Assembly (NCBI GenBank): GCA_963969595.1
Contig: OZ018409.1
Span: forward strand, 2,482,501 to 2,546,500
Direction: 5' to 3'
Length of the DNA stretch: 64,000 nucleotides
Source of the DNA: Neckera pumila
Lineage: Eukaryota; Streptophyta; Bryopsida; Hypnales; Neckeraceae
A program made the position numbers and the translations under genes. Under the pieces are notes generated by a model. The model ran no database searches. It was not told the DNA's origin and worked only from the letters and a program-made list of their open reading frames with translations. The stretch's first letter is position 1. Every line of letters starts with the position of its first letter. Shown here in pieces: positions 22,958-35,133 of this stretch.

Positions 22958-23155
22958 TACTATAAGAAACCCCCATTTTAAAGTGACAAGCCCTATCAAT
23001 AAAAATGACCAATAAAAAACATTGGATTGTCAATATTGATGTTACGTTGTACATTTTGGTTGACATAAAATTTTGGGTTGTCAACATTGACATCACCTAA
23101 AATCCGTCATAAAAAATTATGGCTTGTCACTTAAAATGAGGGTTTTCTTATAGTG
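22958..23155. mobile_element. CACTA-type MITE, 198 bp
   Basis: Inverted ends of about 35 bp: ACTATAAGAAACCCCCATTTTAAAGTGACAAGCC at the left and its near reverse complement GGCTTGTCACTTAAAATGAGGGTTTTCTTATAGTG at the right. The CACTATAAGAAA terminus and small size fit non-autonomous CACTA elements. The first base at the left is T instead of C, and the 3-bp flanks (CAC, TAC) agree only in part. Confidence 0.75.
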
Positions 23156-23625
23156 TACCAAGATGCATTGTGTTTCCTTTAGAACATTCAAATGGAATGG
23201 GACCATTGATATCCAATCTAAGTTGCTTACATTTTACCAAAATAGATGCAATATGCTTAAATGTATCTTCATTTAGACCAAGCACATAAATGAAACCATC
23301 TGACCACAAATTAGGTAGAATTGAATTTAGACTTGGACCTAATAAATTTTGAAAACAAAATTATGAACAACTTTTTTATTATAATTGTACAATAGTTCAA
23401 ACAATTTGAGGGTGCTAGGATGGTATCTCTTACCTCGTCCATCACCACCAATTTTATAGACACTCAAACAAGTTTTGTGCAAGGTCCTTGATAAACATAT
23501 ACAAATATGCTTGTTGATCCAATCTTCTTGTAGTAGCTACTCTCTTAAACAACCTTGCAATTTATGGCAAAGAGCCTTCTTCTATAAACAACTTTGTCTT
23601 TTGAAGCAAATAATTAGATGAGTGT

Positions 23626-23706
23626 CTATAAAATTTTGTGGTGGTGATAGACGAGCCATTTTATAGACACTCGTCTATCACCACCAATTTTATAGACACT
23701 CTTGCC
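23626..23706. repeat. interleaved inverted repeat
   Basis: GGTGGTGATAGACGAG (23639-23654) is the exact reverse complement of CTCGTCTATCACCACC after a 16-base gap. TTTATAGACACTC recurs in both orientations around it and again near 23456-23468. Confidence 0.75.
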
Positions 23707-25509
23707 ATATCAGCATTCAATAAGTAGATTTGATTAGATGCTAATTGGGCTCTACCTTATTGTCCACTCTGCAATACCAATAATAAGCCATCATACTAAA
23801 GATTGTCAAACCTAACTCATTTGTGATTACCCACACTTTTTTCTTTTGACATCACAGACTTAAATGACTTGTTTCCTAGAGTCTTAAAAGCCAGAATTCC
23901 ACCTACATTTACTGCAATTTATATTAGTGTATTCCTTATGTCAAAAAAACACCATAAATATTGATTGTCTCTCCTGTATTAGATTGAGTTGTGGATTAGA
24001 ATACCAATCCTTTACTAGATTCAAAACAAGTCTCATCTTTGAAACATCATATAATGTGCCTCCTATATAAAAAAAAATAGCTGTAATAATCATAGTTATA
24101 ATCTTTCTTTCAAAAGCAATAAGTTCACTTGGAAGAATATCACATAGTTTAAGTACGTATAATAGTGGATGCTCATTCAAACCTCTTTTGGTTCCATGGA
24201 TGAAACATTCTACAATTCTTTGTTGATTATTGCTTTTGCTCATAGCCAACTTGTTTTTTTGAGCCTGTAAATGATCTTGTCTTTATATGTGAGATTTTAT
24301 GGTATTACTAGCTCCAAATGTACCACTATAATTACAAACGAAATGCCTCCAATGATCATTATCAACCATTTTTGCACCTACATGCAACCAAAAAAAATGA
24401 AGTTATTACTTATAGCTAAGTAAAGTTAGCAGACCAATTCAACCTATAATTCAATGAACCCACAAATACAAACCCTCATAAACTGATGAAGTTTAGTATT
24501 TGCTATTAAATTCTAACCTTCATTAGCATTTTTTTTCATCCATTTGCATCAACCCGTAAATACAAACCTTTATCAACATATTTTTTTTATCCATTTACTG
24601 TGTTTGATGAGATCTTCTTCTAATTTGAGATGCAACTGCTTTTTTTTGTTCTTTTTCAAAATTCATCTTTGCCAATGCTAATTCATGGAAAGTAGGCTTT
24701 CCAATTATCTAACTACTCTTAGTGCTAGATAAGTCTTAAAATTTTCAAGATTGAAATTGCCCTTGTTGACATTGATCTCTTTCTTAAATGACTCATAAAT
24801 AATAGAAAAGTCCAACATCTTTTTTTTTCTTGACATCTTTGCTTTGCCTTGAGTAATACATCTCTAATTTTTCAAAAGAAAAATTTGAACAAATATCTGA
24901 CCAATTTTTCTTCAATGTTAGTGGAAGCCTAAGTAGTTGATGTTTTTGAAGTCAAAGCTAGGCTCTTCACATTCTTTTATCTTTTGATGAAGTGCCAGAT
25001 TAGCTGACTCCACCTTGATGGCTTCCAAAATCGTAGAGAAGTTTGGAAGACATTTTATATCATACAAATGTTCAAAAGTAACCTTCTTCACTCCCTGTTA
25101 AGTTGACAAGTTGAGATTGGGTAACTAATGACATCTTCAACGAGTCTTGTGAAGAAGCATCTAGAAGTGAAGAAACCAACTACTTAGGATTTGGTTGGCA
25201 ATGAAAATTCTTGTGGCAGTTGCAACATGCACATTGTTGGTCATTGACCATTGAAGGTAAAAATCTTTGGCATTTATTTATTTGTCCATCAACAATCTTT
25301 TCACAAATCCCAAATTAGACAGCCTTTGCCATAAACGCTAAGTAGAAATGCCAATGACAGTCACAATACTTGCACTAAAGAGGATCTTTCTGTGATGATT
25401 CAAACTCAGTGCATCTATCAAAAATGTGCCTCTGCCCTTGTTATTGTGGCAAGCAAGATAGAGGATTGACTCATCCATTGTAACAAAGCGGTTTTTTTGT
25501 GGTAGTCAA

Positions 25510-26870
25510 TTGAACCTCAATTGACGTATAACTCAAGGCGTATACATTTTGGCCTAGTTTCAATACAATGTCCACAATTCTCCAACAATATCTAAATTTA
25601 ACCAAATCTTCAATAATCTCGCAACAACACTTCTTACAAAAACAATGAGACATGATTGTATAACCGTCATCAGATCTCACAATGACAACAACTCTACTTA
25701 ACCCTAACCAACTTTCACAACAATAACCATTGAATAGTGCATACACACGACTGCACACAATCCATGAATAAAGCAGACCAATCTCTAGATCTTGAGCAAC
25801 GTCAACATTTTGTACATAACAAAAGACTTTGTATACAAGGCAACACTCCAAAGCAATTTCTTCAATGTGTATAAGGTAGGATGCTGTAAAAGCAACCCTC
25901 TCCTTCAAACCAACCCTATAATTAGTTATAGAATGGATTGCAGGTGATCCTGGAATGGACCACTTTAGCTATTGAATGCATCAATGAAAAATTAGTTTTC
26001 TATTGCAAGAGCCAATCATTGACCTTGATTTCCTCAAATCAATTTAGAAGTTGCAAGGGGACGGATTTTGGGAACCTAGGTTTCACAAAATAGGTACCTA
26101 CAATAGAAATCTTTGAAAATTCATAACTAATTCAAAAATGCTTCAAAAAATATGAAACCAACTGTGTTGCGTTCGGCATCTATTTTTCTTTCTCTGAAAA
26201 TGAGTTAAAAATATTTTTGATCATGCAAACCTATGAAAAAGGCAAATCAGCCCTTAAAAGGTTGCTTTTAGAGCCTCCTACCTTAGACACGTGAAAAACA
26301 AAGCATAGAACCACAATAAGCCCCAACAGATAGGGTAGTCTGTAGTGCGCTCAACCAATGGGATTGCAAAATGCATATATGCTTTTTTGTGTATAAAAAC
26401 AATTGTTAGGGTTATCTTGAACGTGCTAAACCAAAAGGATTGCAGAATGTGTATATCCTTTTCAGTGCATAATCTAATAAGGTTGAAAAATGTATATGTT
26501 TTTTCAATTTATGAAAAAACATTTCTTTTCTTTGTTTGCAAAATTTGTATATCCTTTGTAGTCTATAAAAAATAAATTACTATTTTTTTGCACTATTTGT
26601 ATATTCTTTGTAGTGAATGTAATTTTTTATATTAAGCACTTCAAAATATTGTGGAGTTAAGATGGATACATCCAAAATTGTGCCTTGTCTAAAATTGCCA
26701 TCATCACTCTATATACATCTCCAAAATCAATATGTATAATGATTCTCAAAATATTTTGTAAACTAACCAAAATTATCATAGGTAATAGAGAAATTAGAGA
26801 TTTTAAGCAAAATTTGGACCTATTGTGGTACAAATAACACAATTGCATAAAATAAATTTTCAAAATTTTC
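25510..26870. other. AT-rich DNA, no gene supported
   Basis: A 145-codon minus-strand ORF (25471-25908) starts at a TTG, is Cys-rich, and may be a further upstream part of the decayed transposase-like gene; I recognise no domain in it. 26340-26600 holds degenerate repeats of a TGTATATCCTTTGTAGT motif. Confidence 0.3.
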
Positions 26871-26929
26871 AAAAGAATTCAAAATAGTTTAATGAAATTT
26901 ATTAGTGGAAAAAACCTTCTAATTCAAGT

Positions 26930-27440
26930 AAATTTTTTTTGAGATATTTTAATACGTTGAAAAAAAATTCTCCTCATTATTTTTTGGTAAGAATTTTTAA
27001 AATTTAAATTTTTTATTGAGTGAAGTATTATTGCCTAAAATATGACTCTAAATGCTTATATTTTATATAAATAAATTTAAAAAACCTCCAAAAAGTGTAC
27101 ACGGAATAGGGATATTAAAAGAACCAAATAATTAATTAAAGGGACCTTTCATTAGAAAGTGTGCATCTCTGAGACAAGATGTACAACCCAAGGTAGATAT
27201 TTATATAGTGTGGAATGTCGATTAATTAGTATGGGTCCCTTTAATACCACTATTCAGTGTAGAAAATTTGAAAAGTGCATAAAATATTTATATATTATTT
27301 TTTGGAATTTCATGATTGTTTGGAGATTTTTGGAATGATTTATAAAAAACATAAGTATTTTGAATCATATTTTAGACAACAATATTTCATTCAATAAAAA
27401 ATTTTAATTTTTAAAATTCTTACCAAAAAAAAACAAATAG
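26930..27440. mobile_element. foldback element with ~90-bp inverted arms
   Basis: The left arm (about 26975-27060, GGTAAGAATTTTTAAAATTT ... ATATGACTCTAAATGCTTAT) is inverted at the right (about 27345-27436, ATAAGTATTTTGAATCATAT ... AAAATTCTTACC). No ORF inside. The right arm resembles 57480-57650. Confidence 0.6.
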
Positions 27441-27458
27441 AATTCTCATTCCACTTAT

Positions 27459-27694
27459 CACTATAAGAACTCTATGTTTTGGAGGATGTTTTCACTATTT
27501 TTTGGAACGCATTTTTGTGGACATTAAATAAAACAACCCATGTTTTTATGTGAACAATGATATTCAATAAAACATCTTGATGTTTTATTGAACATCATTA
27601 TTGACATAAAAATATGGGTTTTTATTTAATGTCTACAAAAATGCGTTCCAAAAGATAGTGAAAACATCTGCCGAAACACAGGTTTCTTATAGTG
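27459..27694. mobile_element. CACTA-type foldback MITE, 236 bp, with TAT duplication
   Basis: Starts CACTATAAGAACTCTATG, ends TTTCTTATAGTG, flanked by TAT (27456-27458 and 27695-27697), the 3-bp duplication usual for CACTA elements. The interior is nearly a full palindrome: GTTTTCACTATTTTTTGGAA pairs with TTCCAAAAGATAGTGAAAAC, and CAATAAAACATC with GATGTTTTATTG. Confidence 0.85.
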
Positions 27695-28499
27695 TATTGA
27701 AGCATCTTGAAAATTTTTTACTTATGTTTTAAGTTTTTTGAAAAATAATTTTATATTATTGGCGTATACTTGTACTTCAACCTATTCAAAATTTGTTAAG
27801 AAAATCTAATTCCTCATTTAAGCTTAGTTATGGCAACTTTTGAAGTGTATGAGAGCTATTATATGTGAAAGAAACAATTGTCATTAGAGAAAAATGAGCC
27901 CTTGGATGGGCCATTAGACATTGACAAACCAAGATATCGTTTGTGGAATAGGGATCCTAGGAAATGTGTCATATTTGTATAGTTCGCTTGTGTGAATTTT
28001 GCAAATAACGTTAGCTATGTAAGAACCTACGGCATATGCTCCAGCTTGATATAAGAACATTTTCTTTTCCTAGTATGAAAATTTTATTTTGGTTTTGGCT
28101 TTTTTGAATGTTAAGTTTTTTATTTCTAATCAGTTTGATATAAATGACAATATATGGCTTGGCAGGATACATGATAGAGATAAAAATAAGTACAAAAAAT
28201 CACAAGAAGACCAGGAGAGCAATAATGGGGGTATAATCACTAGAAAAAAAACATGTCCGCCACAACCGGCCATATACAACTCATATGCAACTAAGTGTCT
28301 TATACAACTATCCTGCAACTGTAATTTTCTCTATTTGCACCAACTTCAACGAGTACATTGTTGTAGTTGTAGAGTAGTTGTAGAATGAAATGTTGGGTTA
28401 TAGAATTGTAACAGAGTAGTCATTCAAAATGAACGTGAAGAATTCAACATCCACTATTCATTAGAGTTGTCAATGTGGACAACTCTATGTTCTACGGAG

Positions 28500-28900
28500 T
28501 CCACTCTGTCAAAGCCTAGTTGCATATTACCTAAATTTGATTACAATTTCACTAGAAAACAACTATAATTCAACAAAGAAACAACTTGAGTTTGACTAGA
28601 AAACAACTACAATGGCAACTACAAATCAATTCAAAAACAACTACAAAACAACTAGAATTCAACTAAATAATCTACAACTACAAAACAATTCCAAAACTAC
28701 TCCAAAAAAACTACTCATGCAACTAAAAAATAACTATAATGCAACTAAAAAATGACAAGATGGCAACTAAGAAATGACCACATGGTGTCTGACTAGAAAA
28801 CAACTACAAAATGATTGGAAAATTAGTATAGATCAACTATAGTATGACTTCAAATCAACTACTAAACTTCAAGAATTTGACTACAAAACAACTATAGTTA
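28500..28900. repeat. degenerate CAACTA-rich repeat field
   Basis: Dozens of overlapping CAACTA, CAACTACAA and ACTAGAAAACAACTA words at irregular 15-25 bp spacing. A CACTAGAAAAAAAACATG motif at about 28238 could be a CACTA-type terminus, in which case these would be its subterminal repeats; no matching right end was found. Confidence 0.45.
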
Positions 28901-30250
28901 GAGTTGTTAGTCAAAATGCTGTGGAACTTGTTGTTTATCAACTAGTTTTGAACAACCTTGTTTTACTATTGTCTTGTGGTTGCAAGTTCACCATGAATTC
29001 TTCTGTTGCATGAGATGCAAAAGATGCAATGTATCATTTCTCTACATCAAGTTCATTTTGGTTCAAAACCACACTTTAAAACACCAAATAATGACTATTA
29101 TGTTTTATAATAAAATTTATCCATAATTGGTCATGCAACACTTCATTTCTAATTGCCTTTTTCTTTCATAAATGGCAAAAAATTGCATACATTTGTGTAT
29201 AAATTCTTTTTGAATTAAGGAATAGTGCAAAGACAATTTCAAACTTTAGAACATAAAATGTATTTGAGTTACAAAGGTCTCAATATCTTGAAGATGCTAA
29301 GAGACTGTCTTCTATAGATAAATCTATGGGTTTCATCAAAGATGGAATAGTAAAAAGAGGAGGTACATCCTCTAGAGTAGTCAAACTAGAAGCTTAAAAT
29401 AAGACAAAGCACCATCAGGAATTAATTGCCCATCCATGCAAAGAAGGTGGAGATTAAGACACCTGCTCTACTGGTACCTAGCACAAAAGTTTCTTCTCTT
29501 TCTAGCTGGAGTCAAAATTATAAAAAAACAGTTCCTTCTTAAAGATCCTGACAATTTAGAATGGAAAGGTATTAGAGAATGCCCCGTATTACAGTAGCTC
29601 CCTAATACTTTAGGCATAGGCCCGGATCATTGAAGACAACTCTTAACTTAAGGCTTAAATTTACAAAAATTTGTTTTCCATTGGCCCCACCCACGAACCT
29701 CTCTTACTGCATATTATGCACTAACAAAGTATGCACTAAGAGAGGTTCTACTGTATAGTGACAGTGAAATCAATTCACTACTATGCAACCATAGTGTATT
29801 ACTCCATTAGATAAGCCAAATCAACATGTCATAAAGGTAGTATCATGTTGCTAGAAGGCATGGTTGATTATACACATTCCAATGTAATTGAAACAAATAG
29901 CCACCAAAAGAGTTGATTATTGATGCTCTCAAGGGTGCCCAGTTATGATCAAGCTTATAGTTGTATGACGAGCCTCTTGTGGAGGTCTTGTGGAGGTCTT
30001 GTCTAGGGCAAATGTAAAAAAAAGGCCCCCTATTTTGTGTCGTCTTTGTTCAATTGTTAACACCTCTCTTATTGATTTGGGGCCTTTGATTGCAAATATG
30101 AACTCATAATTTGCAAAAAATATCATACGTAGCAAACAAGACATTCCTGCATTTTTCCCAAGGTAAAATGGGGGGGAGGGGGGGGAAATGGCCTCCGCAG
30201 GAGTCTTGTCATACAACTAGAGGCTCGACACCCAGTTATCATGTAAATTG
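28901..30250. other. AT-rich intergenic DNA, no gene seen
   Basis: Includes a near-palindrome around 29940-30240: GGGTGCCCAGTTATGATCAA ... GTATGACGAGCCTCTTG at the left and a partial inverted match ending ACAACTAGAGGCTCGACACC at the right, and a poly-G run at about 30170-30186. Confidence 0.4.
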
Positions 30251-30257
30251 GTTAAAG

Positions 30258-31007
30258 GGTGATTGCAAGAAACACTTGTACTATTTCCTATCACAAGTTT
30301 CATGCAAATTAGTTTTTTGGCTAAAACTTTTACGTGTTGACTCCAAATGACTCTGAATTCATAGGCAAGGTATTTACAACTATTATACACCTTGTCTGAT
30401 TTTTTGAAAAATTTTAAGCTTTATTTCATATTTAATAATAGCCCCCAATATTATGTTATACTTGCCAATTTTAGGGGTTTTAGTACTATTGAGTACCCAA
30501 AAAAACGAATTTGGAGTTGAAATTTGGAGGAGATGGTCTTCTAGTAGACTTATAGCTAAGGTCCAAAGCAATTTCCAAAAGTACTTAATTTTGTGTGGTG
30601 TAGAAGTCCACAAAAAGAGCTTCATTCAGCTTGCATTCTGAAACATATAAAACATATTTTTGGTGGTTTCTTTAGTGAATGATCATCTACATAGAGTTTT
30701 TAGAAATGGCCAATTTTTATTTTATTTATTTAAAATACTTTCTTATTTTATTTTTTAAAATATTTTTTAACTAATTTAAACATCAAGATATCTATTTTCT
30801 TGAGTTTTGGCACTTTTCTAGTTCTCCTACTTGGAGAATTTTCCTACGCTTTTCCTTTGGTGGTTATCTTCATCTTAAAAGTGTATACATTAGCCATATT
30901 TTTAAAAAGTGTTTAAATTATTTTTTCTAATTTTAAAGTACTCCAGAAAAAATTATGAATACTGTTGCAAAACGCAACAAATAGTATAGGTGTTTCTTGC
31001 AATCACC
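30258..31007. mobile_element. possible MITE with 29-bp inverted ends (750 bp)
   Basis: GGTGATTGCAAGAAACAC plus eleven bases at 30258-30286 is inverted at 30979-31007 with two mismatches. TTAA lies close to both ends (30252-30255, and 31009-31012) but not in register, so the target duplication is unclear. Confidence 0.5.
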
Positions 31008-31009
31008 TT

Positions 31010-32906
<1,897 letters not shown>

Positions 32907-33052
32907 TAGCCTCTATCATAAATGATTAAGTCATAGCATATTGTAAAATAAGACATAATAAATCTCCTCATAATATATGGGAGTTGTCCACCCAAGGTGC
33001 CAGCACCTTCTACTATTAATACCATCTTATTGAATTTACGCCCATTTGATGG

Positions 33053-34392
33053 TATTGTAGCCAGGCCTAAATGCATCAACGCTTGAGGCGGCAGCTTGAA
33101 ATTAACCCCTAAAGGTCAATGACTATGTTTTCACCAAAATCGCTTCAAAACTACCATTTCTTGTACAAGTACCAAATTTTGAAAAAAACATTTTTAGAAA
33201 AATGTAACCATAGGAGCTTGTAGTACATTACTTCAAGATATTGTGGAAAAAATTTCAGAAATTTCCACCTTCTGAATTGCAAGATAATATATAGCGTTTG
33301 AATTGACAAAACCCCTTTTTTTGTTTCATTGCAAAAAGCTGCACTTCTCAAGGTCACATGTATATGAAAAAATGTCCAAAATGGTGGTTACTCTTTAAAT
33401 TCATTCTTCAAGGCAAGTTGGCTACATGCTTGAAAAATTTCAGACTATTTGAAATTGTAATACATATAGGAAAACAAAGTAAGTAGAAAGAGGTAAAAAA
33501 TGATTCAAAACACTAAATTGTTAAGAATTTAGATATGGAATTGAAAAATGCCAATTCCAACATTGGTAATGTTGTATTAATTGTAATAAACAATCTACAC
33601 CCAATGTTTTTATTTTTTTTCAAAAATAATGAAAACAAAATTAAATAAAGGGCTTTAAAGTTTAATTTAGAGTAGAGATTCCATAACTATCCTCAAACTA
33701 AGAATTTTCATAACTTTTTATTTATTAATTGACATGGAATGATTCAAAGCTTCCCACGTATATATAAATCTAAAGAACCAATTTCAATTTTTTATTTTTT
33801 AAAGAGTGATTTTTAAAGAAGTTTTTTGAGCCGCACAAGCTATTTGCCGACCAATGAAAATGACAAATCATGCAATAACATTTTAACAATGTAGTCAAAA
33901 CTTATGAAAATTGTTTGGCCTTAAAGCTACTCCTCGGGCACATCTTGTATGAAAACTTCAAAAATAAAAATAAAAAAATTCTATTTGTAGTGAGCTATCC
34001 AAAATCACTATGTTTTCAAAAAACGGTGTTGGGTACTTTAGGGGTTAAAGACTCATACCCGAAACTCACGTACTACAGATGCTTCGCATGAAAGTATCAG
34101 ATCGATTGAACTCCAAGAGATTCCCACTACCGAGTCTCATGTTTAATCTCACTACCGAGGCTAGCACCACCAAGTCACTACAGTATATAAGCACAAGGTC
34201 AGGGCCTTCAAAACTTCAATTCTTGCCATACATTGCACATGCATCTGATACATATTTGAAATACACATTGTGTCTTGATTTTCTACAAATTGCACGTATT
34301 GAAGCGTTTTTATACCGCAGTTACTGTATTAAGTCCAAGCTGATATTAAAACATTTGTTAGTACGCCCCAGAGGATCAACATATCAGTTGTA
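33053..34392 (+). promoter_or_regulatory. promoter of the full-length RMA-like gene, split by a MITE
   Basis: Homologous to 12640-13013 once the 939-bp MITE (33106-34044) is set aside. TATA box TATATAA at 34184-34190, ~205 bp before the ATG, followed by AGCACAAGGTCAGGGCCTTC. Upstream, ACCGAGTC and ACCGAGGC motifs recur (34131-34158). Confidence 0.75.
33102..34048 (-). mobile_element. TTAA-flanked piggyBac-like MITE, copy B
   Basis: Element 33106-34044 (939 bp) starts CCCCTAAAGGTC and ends GTACTTTAGGGG, with TTAA at 33102-33105 and 34045-34048. Inverted relative to copies C and E, same subfamily. It lies 140 bp upstream of the TATA box of the RING gene; the paralogous promoter at 12690 lacks it. 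Confidence 0.92.
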
Positions 34393-35133
34393 ATGGAAGG
34401 AAACAATACTTCCTTATCTACTGCCGAATCAGACCAGCATTCCAATGTGTGGGAGTGCCACATTTGCATACAACTTCCCATTGATCCAGTTGCAACCCCA
34501 TGCGGTCACATCTTCTGCTGGCCATGCATATACCAGTGGCTCCGAAACGGACCCCAGCCATGCCCCATTTGCAGAACCCACTTGAACAAAGACAGGGACA
34601 TGCTTCCTCTTTACGGCGGTGGAGCTCGTGGAGGACCAACTCACGGCAACGGTGACGGCAATAGTAATGGTGAGGGTGACGGCGACGGCAATGCTGTTGA
34701 AACTGCAGCTTCAGACAATGATGGTATCCCACCTCGCCCTCGTGATGCTCTGTTGTTTGGTGCTGCGGCTACTGCAGCACGCTTGGAAGGTTCTGAATCA
34801 GCCCATGAGGCAGAAGATTCTCAACTGAGTTTAAGCGAAGACCTAATTCTCGAAATCCTCCACGAGAGAATCGCTTTGGAGCGCCGTGTGAACGAGTTGG
34901 AGCAAAGGAACTGTGACGATCTGATGCTTTTGGAGCTCCGTGTGAACGATTTGGAGCACAGGAACTGTGAACTGATGCTCGAGGCTCAGGAGAATGCTGT
35001 GCGGCATTTACAAGAGACCATCAAACGGGTTCAATACATTGGTCGATTGCGACGACAAATGGCTCAAAAGGATCAGATGCTTTGTCGAGCAAATGACCTG
35101 CTTCCACCCGGGTGGAGTGCTGGAATATTGTGA
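34393..35133 (+). CDS. RMA-like RING E3 ubiquitin ligase with coiled coil
   Basis: 246 codons, single exon, ATG at 34393. C3HC4 ligands Cys22, Cys25, Cys37, His39, Cys42, Cys45, Cys57, Cys60; signature CGHIFCWPCIYQWL and MLPLYGGG match RMA-family ligases. A Gly/Asn/Asp linker (~80-100) is followed by GIPPRPRDALLFG, shared with the gene at 43134. Residues ~145-235 are charged, with repeated LERRVNELEQRN / LELRVNDLEHRN heptad-like units, so a coiled coil is likely. Plant RMA proteins normally end in a membrane helix; none is seen here, so the product is probably soluble or self-associating. It likely transfers ubiquitin from E2 enzymes to unknown substrates. The copy at 13014 is a truncated sister. 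Confidence 0.85.
   Translation: MEGNNTSLSTAESDQHSNVWECHICIQLPIDPVATPCGHIFCWPCIYQWLRNGPQPCPICRTHLNKDRDMLPLYGGGARGGPTHGNGDGNSNGEGDGDGNAVETAASDNDGIPPRPRDALLFGAAATAARLEGSESAHEAEDSQLSLSEDLILEILHERIALERRVNELEQRNCDDLMLLELRVNDLEHRNCELMLEAQENAVRHLQETIKRVQYIGRLRRQMAQKDQMLCRANDLLPPGWSAGIL

Larger units (their letters stand above)
21170..25500 (-). pseudogene. decayed transposase-like gene with ZF-HD-type zinc fingers
   Basis: Collinear coding-like segments on the minus strand, separated by stops and frameshifts. About 25440-25320: FDRCTEFESS ... CKYCDCHWHF. About 25310-25180: VDGQINKCQRFLPS ... QCACCNCHKNFH. Both match the ZF-HD dimerisation finger pattern (DGC-x-EF ... C-x-x-C-x-CH-x-x-FH). About 25085-24935: a helical segment (FEHLYDIKCLPNF). 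About 24380-24250: a BED-like finger (WRHFVCNYSG, then IKSH). 24249-23941: a transposase-like segment (FFYIGGTLYDVSKMRL). About 23440-23160: RYHPSTLKLFELLYNY, GPSLNSI and GLNEDTFKHIASIL, recalling transposases that I cannot assign to a superfamily. About 22960-22880: IDEFVGLKANEENTHKCS. 21750-21170: weaker continuation. A CACTA-type MITE interrupts it at 22958-23155. Confidence 0.5.

Noticed and set aside
28500..28900. CRISPR-like array
   Set aside because: Repeats are degenerate and irregularly spaced with no unique spacers, and the DNA is plant nuclear.
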